A stretch of DNA of 64,000 bases from Cryptomeria japonica (taxonomy: Eukaryota; Streptophyta; Pinopsida; Cupressales; Cupressaceae): the NCBI RefSeq assembly GCF_030272615.1, contig NC_081409.1, forward strand, positions 876,377,594 to 876,441,593, written 5' to 3'. This document shows, piece after piece, positions 48,081 to 59,660 of the stretch. Both the position numbers and the translations under genes were made by a program. Position 1 is the first letter of the stretch. Each line of letters opens with the position of its first letter. The notes below the pieces were generated by a model. That model did no database searches. It saw only the letters and a program-made list of their open reading frames with translations, and had not been told where the DNA came from.

Positions 48081-48198
48081 TATATTATAATATATATATT
48101 ATATCATATTATTATAATATTATTTTAATATGATATAATATAATATATATTATAATATTCTTATAATTTATATACATATATATGTATGGATGTCTTGT
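48081..48198. repeat. AT-rich palindromic tract
   Basis: Nearly pure A/T made of TATA, ATAT and TAATATTA words between the SINE and the Copia insertion. It is a probable soft target for insertions. Confidence 0.7.
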
Positions 48199-48348
48199 AT
48201 CCATAATACAGTGCGAAAAACACGCAATGGATTTCAAAGAATTGATTAAATAAACAGAATGAGCAAAACGCTCATAAATAATACAAGTTATTTACAAGAA
48301 TAGCAAGTTTCTAAAAAGAAACTGTTGAGAAGATCGAAGACGATCTTT

Positions 48349-51300
48349 CTAAAATAGAATGTACACTGAATGAGCATTAATACTAAAATTAACATATTTT
48401 AATATTCTATTACCCTCCCTTAATGCTATAGTCCCCCTGAATTTTACAAATTTATCAGGACCAAGGGGCTTGGTGAATATATCTGCTGGCTGCTCCGAGG
48501 TAGGAACATACAGCAACTGGATGGATCCGTCTTCAACCAGCTGTCGAATATAGTGACAATGCGTTTCCACATGCTTGGTTCTTTCATGGAAGACTGGATT
48601 CTTGGCGAGTTTGAGCACTCCCTGATTATCACAGAACAAGGGAGTAGGACCTGCCTGGGAGACATGCATATCCGCAAGCATTCACCGAAGCCAAACCGCC
48701 TCACAAGATGCCTTAACTGCTCCCCGATACTCTGCTTCCGTCGAGGAGAGAGCCACTGCCTGCTGCTTCTTACTAGTCCATGTGACAGCACCAGATCCCA
48801 AAGTAAACACATACCCTGCTGTAGACTTACGGTCATCAACCGAACCTGCCCAGTCAGAATCTGTGTAACCACTGAGTATAGGATCAGAACTCCGAGTGTA
48901 CAGAAGTCCATAATCAGAAGTGCCACTCACATAACGCAGCACACGCTTCGCTGCTAACCAATGATCAGCCTTGGGAGCTGTCATGAAGCGTGAAATGTAG
49001 CTCACTGCAAAACTGATGTCAGGTCTAGTAGCAGTAAGATAGATGAGACTGCCCACTAGTTGCCTGAACAGAGATTCATCCACAACTGGTGAGGATGACT
49101 GAGCTGAAAGTTTGAGCCCAGGTTCCATAGGAGTAGAGGCAGGTTTGCAATCCTGCATTCTGAACCTGTCCACAAGACTTCTGGCATACTTGGACTGAGA
49201 GAGAAAGATACTGGTCTCAGTCTGCCAAACTTCAACTCCTAAGCAGTAATGTAGAAGTCCCAAATCTGTCATATCAAAAGTGCGGCACAAATCCTGTTTG
49301 ATCCCAGTGATCAAATGTGCTGAACTGCCAGTAATGATTAAGTCATCCACATAGACAACTACAAACAGAATATCATTACTAGTATGCTTGATATACAGGT
49401 TTGCATCAGATGGACTTCGCTGAAAGCCATGATCTGTCAGGTACTTATCAATTTTCATGTACCAAGCCCGAGGAGCTTGTTTCAGACCATAGAGTGCTTT
49501 GACTAGTCTATAGACCTTCTGTTCTTGACCAGCAACCTTGAATCCTGGGGGTTGCGTCATGTAGACTTCTTCCTGTAAGTCACCATTCAAAAAGGCACTC
49601 TTTACGTCCATCTGATGGACTTTCCAACTGAACTGGGCTGCTAAGGCAAGAACGAGCCGTATGGTACTCATTTTGGCTGTAGGAGCAAAAGTCTCCTCGT
49701 AGTCAATGCCTTCTTTCTGTGAGAACCCATGAGCAACAAGACGAGCCTTATACTTGTCTAGGGTTCCATCAGCTTTGTATTTTACTTTGTACACCCATTT
49801 GCAGCTAATGGGCTTCTTCCCTGAAGGAAGATCAGAAAGGGCCCAAGTGTGATTCTTCTGAAGACTCTGGAACTCAGCTTCCATAGCCTGTTCCCACTCA
49901 GGTATACCTTTAGCCTCTGAATATGTCTGAGGTTCAAAAACACTGTGTATGTTAGCCATGAGAGCAAAATTGACTGTATGCTGCTGTTTGCTCTTATTAC
50001 GGGAGGTTCTACCCTCAATGAGCTCAGTATCCCTGAGATCACCAATGGTCTTGGCCCACCATTTAGGCCGGAGAGTAGAAGTGCTAACATCTGGAGGAGC
50101 TGGAAGAGGCTCAGGATCAGGAACAGGAGCAGCAAGAGGAGGATTATTCTCCGGAGGGAACTCAGGTAGTGCATCATCGAAAATAGATTCTGCATCATCC
50201 CTCCCATCAGGCGAACCTAATGGGATAAGAACACGGTGAGGCTGATCCTCAGAATTCTGCTCAAAAGAAGGGGACTGAAAGAATCCTCTGTCTTCATCAA
50301 ATACAACATCACGACTGAAGATAAGACGTTCAGTGTCTATATCTATCAGTCTGTAGGCCTTATGGTGATCACTGTATCCTGTCATCATGAGTTTCTGACT
50401 TTTGGAATCCAACTTGGAGCGCTTAGCATCTGGAATCCAAACATAGGCAACAGAGCCAAAAACCTTCAGGTGGCTGATCTGAGGCTTCCGACCAGACCAA
50501 ACCTCTTCTGGAGTCTTCCCCTTAACAGCCTGAGTAGGAGAACGGTTAAGAAGGTAGACAGCAGTAAATACTGCTTCAGCCCAATACTTTTTCGGAACAC
50601 TCCTGTGTTGTAACATAGAACGAGCCATCTCAACAACCGTACGATTGCGACGCTCAACAACACTGTTTTGCTGAGGAGTGTAGGGTGTAGTCAACTGGCG
50701 TTTGATGCCATGGGTATCACAGAAGTTGGAGAATGCAGAAGAACAAAATTCCCCCCCGTTATCTGTCCTAAGAGTAATGATACTTTGTCCAGACTCTTTT
50801 TCAACAAAGGACTTAAACTTTTGAAAGATACTAAATACATCTGATTTATGTTTAAGAAAGTACACCCACATCTTTCTACTAAAATCATCTACAATAAGCA
50901 AAAAATATTTGCAACCAGTAACAGAAGATGTATTCATAGGACCACAAATATCAGCATGAAGTAATTGAAGTACCTTAGATGCGCGCCAAGACTTTCCATG
51001 TGGGAATGAAGTCCGATGCTGTTTGCCAGCTTGACAGGCGCCGCATACTCCAAGATGCTGAGTCTGAATATCAGGTAACCCTGAAACAAGTCCCTCCCGA
51101 GACAGCTGAGAGAGATACTGAATGTTGAGATGTCCGTATCTCTGATGCCACAAAGTGCTAAGAGGAGAAACACGAGCTGCCAGAGCCACTTCAGGAGAAT
51201 CACCAGTGTCAAGGAGCCTATATAGGCCATGATCCTCTAGACCAACAGCAACAGTAAGACGAGTCTCTCGATCAATGATGGAGCACTTGTGAGCACTGAA

Positions 51301-52470
51301 CACCACATCTAGTTGAGGAGAATTCCTCATAATCTGACTGACAGAGAGCAGATTAAGTTCCATTCCAGGAACATAATACACATTCAGAAAAAGGAGAGTC
51401 CTGCCACCAGACTGTATCTGAACAGTGCCTCTGCCAACAACAGTATACTCCTCACCTCCGCCAAATACAACGGAATCACTGAAAGGTGAGAAGTCTGTAA
51501 ACCAGTCACGCCGATGAGAAAAGTGACGTGATGCACCAGAATCGATGTACCAAGCAGAAGACCAGGCATGATCTGAAGACCTCTTAGCCATAAAAGCATA
51601 AAAGGTGGACTCCTTTTGCTCGGAATGTTCCGCAACATGCGCCTTCTGGTGTGACCCTCCCTGCTTCTTTTGTTCAGAAGCGAGCCTCTGACGGCAATCT
51701 TTCTTCATATGGCCGTACTTGTGACAGTAATTGCACTGCACATTTTTCTTCTTAGCTCCATCCTGTGTTTGAGAAGAGCCTTTCTGCTGAGAAAACTGAG
51801 AGGACTGAAATTTGCCTTTATCCTTCTGAAAGGATTGAGCTGTGAAGGCATTTTCCAAGGAGGCTGATGTAGTACTACTACCAAATTGCTGTTTCCAACG
51901 ATCCTGCTGTAGAAGTTTGGTGCACAGTTCTGAAAACTTCAGATCAACATTAGTGGAAGTAATATTGAGGGTTTCAATGAAGTGTTCATACGATTTCGGA
52001 AGACTTTTTAAAGTGATTACAACCATGTCTTCTTCCTCCATAGTCCGACCAATAGCTTCGAGTTGATCTCGAATGTCCTTAATCCTCGTGAGGTGCTCCT
52101 GTAAGGACATACGTTCGTCCATCATAATGGAGAACAACTGATTCTTCAGAAAGAATGCTCGGCTCTTGTCGGATGTCTCATGCAATTCCTTCAGATGCTT
52201 CCAGATGTCAGAAGCTGTCTTGCCGGAAGGAATCTGCGGTAACTGATCATCAATTACTGAGAGTTTGAGAAGCATGACTGCCTCCCGATTGCGTTCATCA
52301 AACTTATCTTGATCTGCACCAGGTGTACCAGGACTGAGTTCTTTGCCCAAAACAAGCTGGTCAAGACGCCTATATTCAAAAATGGTCAACATACGCTGCT
52401 TCTAGATGTTGTAGTTGTGACCATTAAAGCGTTGACTACCTTCTAGCATCAGATTGGTGAGAGAAGCCAT
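48349..52470 (-). pseudogene. Copia gag-pol polyprotein, nearly intact with two nonsense codons
   Basis: The frame is read from ATG at 52470 (MASLTNLMLEGSQRFNG) to the stop at 48349, about 1,373 codons, without frameshift. Domains in order are a Gag UBN2-type region (about 20-200), zinc knuckle CNYCHKYGHMKKDC (about 246-259), protease WYIDSGASRHF (Asp near 310), pre-integrase LWHQRYGHLN, and an integrase core. The core keeps the D-D-E residues (HADICGPMN, LRTDNGGEF, PYTPQQNSVVE). Reverse transcriptase ([19 protein letters not shown]) and RNase H (YTDSDWAGS, SSTEAEYRG, CDNQGV) follow, then DIFTKPLG. Two codons are stops: TAG at 52399-52401 where Trp is expected, and TGA at 48679-48681 where Arg (CGA) is expected. 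Both are explained by single C-to-T type changes. The frame is otherwise full length for Copia. Confidence 0.95.
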
Positions 52471-53148
52471 TTGCACGGTTCCCAAGAAAAACTCCTGGCT
52501 GACCCAGAAAAATCCAAGGACAACCCAGAAAAGCGTGCAAAAAACCCAGAAGGATTCTCCTATCAGAATCTGGATTTGCGGGCTCGAAAATTGAGGCACG
52601 AAAATCGAGGCACCCAGAAAAAAAGAACAACAACCCAGATTAGGGTTTGAAAAACCCACCACGAATCTGCAAGAAAAACTGAACTTCGATAAAAAACGGA
52701 AGGAAAAACTTCAATCGAAGTTTGCAGAGGTCGGCACCATGGTTGGCAGACAGAAAAGGACGAGTTGCAGAGGTTCGTTTCCACGCGATAGTGCAGAAAA
52801 AAAAGGCGCCGTGGAGGTGACAAAGACCGAAGCCTGCAGACGCGAACAGATCACGCGAAGTGGCGTTGCAGGCGGAGGTCGCGGGAGCCGAAGTCAAAAA
52901 CGCGATTTTTGGAAAAAACGCGCGCCTAAACCCCCAGAACAGAAAGCCACGGACGCCAAATACAGTGCGGCCACGAACACAGGAAACGAACCAGTGCGGC
53001 CACGAACACAGGAAACGAGGGTGTGAAAAAAAACGTGAAAAAAAAACACGTTTTTAGACACCAACAGGAAAATACTCCGAAATTTTTTTGAAAGCAATCT
53101 TCACTAAACAAATTTAGAATTATAAGATTGCTCCAAAAAAAAATTTAA
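52471..53148 (-). other. Leader of the young Copia element
   Basis: About 680 bp of non-coding leader between primer site and gag start, partly GC-rich (52740-53000) and including a short doubled block AACCAGTGCGGCCACGAACA (near 52980-53010). Short open frames on both strands have no Copia or host motifs. Confidence 0.6.
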
Positions 53149-53378
53149 TCCTGCTCTAATACCATAATATAGTGCGAAAAACACGCAATGGATTTCAAAG
53201 AATTGATTAAATAAACAGAATGAGCAAAACGCTCATAAATAATACAAGTTATTTACAAGAATAGCAAGTTTCTAAAAAGAAACTGCTGAGAAGATCGAAG
53301 ACGATCTTTCTAAAATAGAATGTACACTGAATGAGCATTAATACTAAAATTAACATATTTTAATATTCTATTAATCCA

Positions 53379-55329
53379 TACCCATGGAATTTTTTTTTGC
53401 CGTACCCGAACTGGTAACTTGGGATCAGATCTAACTGCTTTAAAATGCTTCAAAAATAAAAGTTGGCACTAGGCACTAGCAATAGGATGCTTTTTGATGG
53501 ACTCTAAACCCATATTAATTGCTGGTGCAACACTAGGCTTTCCTAACATCTATATTGCAAATGTTACCAATTGCTCATTTTGACACCTGCCTTTATAAAG
53601 TCATCTATACCTTCTGAAAACGTGGATGATTATTTTTTTCAACCAATATGCTACAATTAGTCTTGGTTGAAAACTATATTGTAGCTTGATTAACTTTTTG
53701 ATTGTGCTTGATTAAGCCACAAAGACCATATTGGTTGTGGTGCATTCCAATGATGACAAGTTCTTTTAATGTCTATAAATCTTCTGCATTCTAAAAGACT
53801 AAACCACATCTTTTTCAGAGCAACTAGCATAGATGTTCTAGTTGTTTTAACTTTCCAAGACATCTTGTAATCTATATATCTTTGATTACTTTTGGATTAC
53901 CACATACAAATAAAACAGGCATCCTAACTGAGCAACATGTTTTTTGAATTGCTGTGAATTTAAAATTTATAACTCGTTCAAATTGTAATTATAATAAGGC
54001 ATTTGCATGGTGGTTAGATTGGCTTTTTTTGTGCATGGTATATTATTATGTACCTTTGTCATTGTTTTTGTAGAATGAACAAACTGACTCTCGAGTTTCT
54101 TTTGCTAATGTTAATGCTATGGAGCTCAATAACACATTTCTACCCATTGTTACACTGGTTTCTCTCACTTCATTTTTCCTATTTTATCCTCTTCATCTTG
54201 TAGTATTAATTTTTATTTTTTTAATCAGTAATATATTTTGATTTTATTCATAATAGATTAAAGAGATACATATGCATCAAATAAAAGCCAATCCGCATCA
54301 TCCAGTATCAAACCCTACCAAAACACCCTGGCTATCCTATATCAATCCACCCTTTCTGAGATTATACAAAATTCACTGTTATGCCTGAATACAAATAACC
54401 TTATACAACCTATTCGTTCAGCTTCTACTTTAGAGTATACATATATCACAACATTGACTCTTTGAACAAAAATATAGACAAACCGTATAAACACTATGAC
54501 CAAAATTCACAAAATTAGTTACTCAGATTCACAAGAACTCAGTTCTTCCTCCCTGGCTTCAAAGGGCCATTCACCCAATTTTCTTCTGACCCAATTTGTA
54601 GACTTTTTTTGTCCGTTCCAGCTCCTCTCGCAGAAAATCTTCAGCACATCCCACCTTATCTGAGCTTCAGCTCAATGCTCATCTTTGTCAAAATTTGCTC
54701 TCCACCAGATAAAGGGACACATTGGAGATTCCAGGTCGCCAATCTGCACCCATTCTCCATTGCGGGCTGAGAAACCTACTCCCGGTAGTGTCATTTCCAG
54801 TAATTCATTCATAACGTATAACCATTCCTCTCAAACACACTGCTACATTAACCAGTAAACATGGGCTCCTCAAATTTGAAAATGCTTCTCATTCTCTTCT
54901 CCGACATCTGGCCTATGAAGGCCAGCTGTTGTTTTGGGGTTATCAGAGTGAAGTTTGCCTCCATTCTCAGCGCACCGACACCACCCTTCTCTTTCTCCTG
55001 TTGATTGTCTCCCAACACCACCGTGCAAGGTGAATGAAATGCGACCTCTGCCATTTAATAATGTCCCTCTGGGCTTTGCGCATTAATTACACATCACTTG
55101 CCACAATTAACTTCGACTTTTGGCGGTGTACAAGCACCATCAAAAATTGAAATGCAATCCTCAATAGTCTTCCCAAATCTCCAACAGCTGCCCCCCATTA
55201 ATTTACACTGCCACCTTTGACAACTTGTTTGCCACAGTGTTCCCACGCCTCATTGTGTTGGTAATTTGAAAATTTTGAAAAGATTTTAAATAATTTTAAA
55301 TGATTTTTATATATTTATTGATTTTCCAG
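53379..55329. other. Intronic DNA, possible LINE 3' part, no gene recognised
   Basis: From about 54206 a T-rich run followed by AATCAGTAATATATTTTGAT resembles the beginning of 2660-2700 and may be the poly(A) end of a minus-strand LINE whose RNase H piece is at 55330-55700. A minus-strand frame at 54848-55054 (MAEVAFHSPCTVVLGDNQQE) is unassigned. Nothing else is recognisable. Confidence 0.4.
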
Positions 55330-55700
55330 GCCATAGATTCACATTTCAATAATAGTGTTAATGATTATCAAAGAGTCACCTTCTAGATGAAGCTTTAAAA
55401 CAGCTAGTTTAATCGCCATTAATTGCCAATAGCACGGCTTGTGCTTCGGCCTCACTGTTCATTCTTTCTGCCAGCTTCTTGGCCCCCACTGCTAAAATAT
55501 TACCCGTCCAATCCCTCACCATGTATCCTGCCCTGGATTGGGTTACCCTTGGAGGTCTTGTCAAAATTCACCTTGACCCATCCCTCTTCTGGTTTGCTCA
55601 ACTCAACATCCTTCGCCACCTTTACATCTGATTTAGCCCAGACAGGTCCATTAACAGATGTAGTATTAGATATATTAGTTATAGAATGTTTACTTTCCAA
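55330..55700 (-). pseudogene. Second LINE-type RNase H remnant
   Basis: The minus strand encodes EEGWVKVNFDKTSKGNP (about 55545-55595), then in another frame VRDWTGNILAVGAKKLAER, MNSEAEAQAVLLAI and, after further breaks, LEGDSLIIINTII (about 55345-55385). This is the same block order as at 4464-4990 (FDGASKGN, IRDWMGNILVMGAQKL, NNEAEAKAALMVI, LEGDSQIITNAI). The two differ at many residues, so they are separate insertions of related elements rather than a recent duplication. Frame breaks show it is non-functional. Confidence 0.65.
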
Positions 55701-55719
55701 CTTTCTATACTCATGATTG

Positions 55720-56301
55720 CATTTTGATAGGTTTTTGCGTTGTCATTCACCTGTTAAATACAATTACATCTGTTCCAAGCTGCATTGTATAAAAGGCCCA
55801 GGCTAAGAGTTCTTGCTATTTTCTGTAGCTTCTAACTGAGGTAACTGTAAAGTGTTTAACTTCTAATCTGCAATGAATCTTATAGCTGTTAGTTGACAAA
55901 AGCACCTACTATAATATTAATAACAGGAGAAGAGATTACAAAAACTGTCTGTAACAGAGGAAGACCCAGGAGATTACAGAACAGCCTGTTAACAAAAAAC
56001 TGTAACCATGGTATATGCTGAAGAATATAGAGCAAGACAATTACAATATCATTATGATACCAAAAAGAGAGAGGATATTGATTCATCAGTATGGTGTCTC
56101 CAAAAAACTGTATTAAGTGTAACCTAGTTACCATCAGATATTTGATTGTCATGGTTGTTTAATTTTCTTTTTGTAACTATGATTAGTGATTCTTTTATTT
56201 TGGGTGTCCAGACATACAATGTCTGGAGACTATTTTCTTGGTAAAAGATAATTACTACAAATGCTAACTAGTGATTTTTATACTGCATGTAATGCAAACA
56301 G
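55720..56301 (+). other. End of CSN5 intron 1, no gene recognised
   Basis: Unique-looking AT-rich intron sequence leading to the acceptor TGCAAACAG. The stretch before the acceptor is only moderately pyrimidine-rich (GTGATTTTTATACTG). No exon-like open frame matching CSN5 is present here. Confidence 0.5.
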
Positions 56302-56583
56302 GCTGGACGAATGGAAAATGTTGTTGGTTGGTATCATTCACATCCCGGTTATGGTTGCTGGCTGTCTGGTATTGATGTGTCAACTCAAATGCTAAATCAG
56401 CAGTTTCAGGAGCCTTTCTTGGCAGTAGTCATAGACCCAACAAGAACTGTATCTGCAGGTAAAGTTGAGATTGGTGCATTTCGAACATACCCACAAGGAT
56501 ACAAACCTCCAGATGAACCAGTCTCTGAATATCAAACAATCCCTTTAAACAAAATCGAAGATTTTGGTGTCCACTGCAAGCAG
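56302..56583 (+). CDS. CSN5: CSN5 exon 2: JAMM active site, residues 137-230
   Basis: 94 codons in phase 0. [20 protein letters not shown] is followed by LSGIDVSTQ, so the full JAMM metal-binding set is present: His148, His150 and Asp161. Their spacing from Glu86 and from each other (62, 2 and 11 residues) is the same as in human CSN5 (Glu76, His138, His140, Asp151). This predicts an active zinc isopeptidase that deneddylates cullins. [40 protein letters not shown] and [16 protein letters not shown] follow, all strongly conserved. The acceptor is CAG at 56299-56301 and the donor is CAG|GTATTT at 56584. No stop or frame break occurs. Confidence 0.97.
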
Positions 56584-56747
56584 GTATTTTTCAATAGACA
56601 AAACAATTCCTCTCTAATAGGTTTATTTTCTGACGGCTGCTTTGTATCTAGTTAACTTCGTGTTTGTGTGTTTCTATTTCGTGTGCGAACCTTGTAGATG
56701 TTATTGGTTGTACTCATATTAAGCATATGTTGACCAATTCAATGCAG

Positions 56748-56895
56748 TATTATGCTTTGGACATTACATACTTCAAGTCATCTCTTGATTCTCACCTCTT
56801 GGATCTCTTGTGGAACAAGTATTGGGTAAACACTCTCTCATCCTCTCCACTCTTGGGGAACAGAGATTATGTTGCAGGACAAATTTCAGATCTTG
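56748..56895 (+). CDS. CSN5: CSN5 exon 3, residues 231-279 plus one base
   Basis: It follows a 164-bp intron (56584-56747, acceptor ATGCAG). It encodes [40 protein letters not shown] and YVAGQISDL, the conserved segment after the MPN domain. It ends GATCTTG|GTGAGT, a strong donor in phase 1. The family sequence continues with an Ala/Glu-Lys-Leu helix region that is not found in the rest of the window, so the next exon lies beyond position 64000. Asn-Arg-Asp in GNRDYV differs from the usual Gly in the middle position; otherwise the exon is typical. About 80 C-terminal residues are missing from view. Confidence 0.95.
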
Positions 56896-58644
56896 GTGAG
56901 TACATCGTAATTAACTTATTTTTTCAAGATCCCTTTGCTGAGTGTCTAATGCATCTAAGATTTGACACTTTGCATTCTTTCTTACTTTTGGTAGCCTTCT
57001 TTTAATTTTTGTGACTGAAGAACATAAAGATTTGAGAATAAGATTTACTATTGAGATTTTTGTAGAGATTATGATGTTCGTTGAAAATGCTAAATTACCA
57101 TTTAGTTTGGCTATGAACAAAAAGGCCACAAACAAAATCAATGACATCATTAAAAATGGAACCAGGCTTTCCATAATCAATACGGATCAAACTAAAAATC
57201 AAGTGGAGAATCCTTGGTTTACTTCATTAGATTCTCATGAAACACATTAACTAAAAAATTTCTCAAACGGAAGATCAAGTGGAGAATCCTTGATGGAGAA
57301 GATTGAGAACATGTATGAAAGTTTCTGCATGTTGGAAGGGTAATGGCAGATGTATAAGTTAGACACATTGTAGGAGTTAATCGTGTCTCCTCAACAACCC
57401 TAGGATCAACTGCTAGACCAAAATATCTTCCACGAGAGAAAATGGCAAGAATAGCTTACTTTGACAATGCAAGTTTAATTGATTGAATATGAAATATACA
57501 ATGAGATGGCCTTTCTTATAAAGACAAGGTGGAGACATAGGATTGTGACATGTGCCTTAATCCTATGTTATGACACAACTACCTCAAACAAATATCAATT
57601 GACCTCAGTAGCTAGAATTAAATAAAATACAGAAAGATAAGATATGCTAAGATCTTATCTAGACAACTAAGACTTCCAGAACACCTAGCACCTATTTAAA
57701 CTTAAGTCATGTGAATAAGTCCCCTACTAGGAACTAGCTAGGTACAACGCCTTATTCACACCGACACTTATGTTTCTGGTATTGGTACCAGTCCATATTC
57801 TGTCATCCAAGATACCCGATTGCCATAATGAAAGCTAAATAAAAATTTCAATTTTTAAAACAATACTGACCCGTGTACAACATTCATAATAAAAGGAGAA
57901 GAAAAGATATAAAAAAATTAAAATGCAATAAATATATTTCACAAATTGAGAAAAGGAGAAAAACATGTACTAAAACCTACTCCTCAAAAGAGAGAACATG
58001 AAAAGAAAAACATGTTAAGAAAAGAGGATTCAAGATGACCCCCCAAGGACAACATTCTTCACTCCAAGCACCAATCATAATTGAAGATAATGAGGTGATG
58101 CCAAAGGTTTACTGAAGATGTGTACAACCTACTTCTTAATGGGAAGATACTGTAAATCAAAGTTGCATAGACATGAATACGGATACAATATCGGATATGG
58201 ATATGGCCATTTTAAGACCCCCAATATGGATACGGCTGGATACAACATTCATAAAGAACACATACACATATTTAACACAATTTTCTATGTTATTAGAGGA
58301 GATTTTCATTACTTCAAAAGCAAAATAGACACATAATTGCTACATAAATAATTATAAATTGATTTAATAATTTACAATATGCAAAAATAGTAGAGTTGCA
58401 GTCGAAGATAACCCAAAAATTGGGTCACTGAAATAGAAAACAAATTCATTTGTCTTTCTCATTTGGTGTAGGTTTTGTTTATACCATTTTAAAAAAAAAA
58501 TTTAAATGCACAAATGAAGTTTTTTAGATTTTAATTTAGGAAGATTTACATCAAATTTTAAAAAAATTAAATCACATAGAATCCGGCATGGTTGGAAAAC
58601 AAGATTTTTTGGGCACACATGGGTACACTATCCAACGTGTATCC
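56896..58644 (+). other. CSN5: Start of CSN5 intron 3, no further gene recognised
   Basis: Intron 3 begins GTGAGTACATCG and has no acceptor followed by CSN5-like coding in the window, so it is at least 7.1 kb. A block at about 57945-58010 is a diverged copy of 7608-7670. The remainder has only short frames without domains. Confidence 0.6.
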
Positions 58645-59310
58645 TGTTAAATTTAGAACCAGAATGCTATAAACACAGATAAAGAACCTAAGAAAGCTTA
58701 AGAGAACAAAAACACAACAAATTATCTTGGGAAAACCCTCCACCTGAGGGTGAAAAACCCAGCCACACTCAAAAATAGATTTTATTGAAGTCTCAAAAAT
58801 AAGTACATGTCTCTCACACTTAGAAGATAATCATTTTAACAATGATTGATAATGCTCAAATAGAAGTCAACTATCAGAAGACTGCTTACAAAATAATTTA
58901 GCAATAGAATGAATCTGCACACCCAAATGTTCATAGCTGAACATAAATAATCAACTCAGAAAATCAGATACAAAGTCGCAGCAGAAGACCATTGAATGTC
59001 AATCATCCTCTTAAAATGACCCATGGCACATTAATAATTAATATGCTTCAAACCCGATAACTCCTCAAGAAGAAGACGGAAGACAGATAAAAGAACAGTG
59101 TCAGTTACACACTGACACACACAATGAGCTGGCAAACTTAAAGAAAGGAACTGAATTCCAGATAATACAAGTCGGTAGCAGTTATGAAGAATACGAACCA
59201 AGGAGGAACGGAAACATCTCCAGCTGTAGAAGAAGCAACTCGAATAAGAGGAGTACAAGAATTACATTAATACGGCAGCATGATATCTTCTGAAGTTATA
59301 ATCTTTAACA
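58645..59310 (-). repeat. 3' LTR of the right-edge Copia element
   Basis: Bounded by the 7-bp inverted ends TGTTAAA and TTTAACA and by the adjacent polypurine tract. The partner LTR lies outside the window, so divergence cannot be judged. Confidence 0.75.
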
Positions 59311-59349
59311 CTCCCTCTTAACAAAGGAGATATCATTCACACATGTACA

Positions 59350-59660
59350 AGTCATGGAGTCTCTCAACATGACAAACAAAATATGAAAATAACAAAAATA
59401 ATCATGGATTCTGTCAATGTGATTGGCATCATGGATTCACTCAACATGATGTTCATCATGGCTACTCTCATGGATGAAATAACACAAGCTCTCATCACGG
59501 AGTCACTCAACGTGATGTTGTCATGGAGTCTCTCAACATGACATCCACTATGGCTACCCCCAATAAGTGAAAAGAGCCTCAAGGGCTTTCACCTTAAATT
59601 TCTCCATCACGGAGAAAAATGCATTACAAGGGATTTCACCTCGAACTTCTCTTTCACAGA
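59350..59660 (-). repeat. Degenerate short repeats between polypurine tract and pol
   Basis: CATGGAGTCTCTCAACATGA and variants (CATGGATTCTGTCAATGTGA, CATGGATTCACTCAACATGA, CACGGAGTCACTCAACGTGA) recur about six times at 20-60 bp spacing. A second word, TTTCACCT(T/C) with (A/G)ACTTCTC, follows. They lie in the 3' untranslated part of the element. The outer bases CATG...CATGA give weak dyad symmetry. Confidence 0.75.

Larger units (their letters stand above)
48204..53373 (-). mobile_element. Young, structurally complete Ty1/Copia retrotransposon, 5,170 bp
   Basis: The LTRs are 48204-48412 (3' LTR) and 53165-53373 (5' LTR), both 209 bp, and I count two differences between them (about 1%). The target duplication is ATCCA (48199-48203 and 53374-53378). 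The primer-binding site TGGTATTAGAGCAGGA (minus, 53149-53164) directly follows the 5' LTR. The polypurine tract is the complement of CCCTCCCTT at 48413-48421. One long polyprotein frame fills the interior, with two nonsense codons. The LTR ends are TAATAG...TATTA rather than TG...CA. The near-identical LTRs make this the most recent datable insertion in the intron. Confidence 0.96.
9857..56301 (+). other. CSN5: CSN5 intron 1 (46,445 bp)
   Basis: The donor is CAG|GTATGC at 9857 and the acceptor is TGCAAACAG|GC ending at 56301, phase 0. Joining the exons gives TTKQ then AGRMENVV, matching the uninterrupted family sequence, so no exon is missed inside. Most of its length is transposable-element DNA, annotated separately. 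Introns this long are known in conifers and other gymnosperms. The Copia elements lie antisense to the gene. Confidence 0.93.

Noticed and set aside
52739-53057. GC-rich open frames on the + strand near the young Copia leader
   Set aside because: They lie in the untranslated leader of a minus-strand element, have no domain and are Arg/Lys-rich by composition.
56664-57005. Continuation of the exon 3 frame past 56895
   Set aside because: The strong donor GTGAGT at 56896 and the loss of CSN5 similarity after GQISDL show that this is intron read-through.
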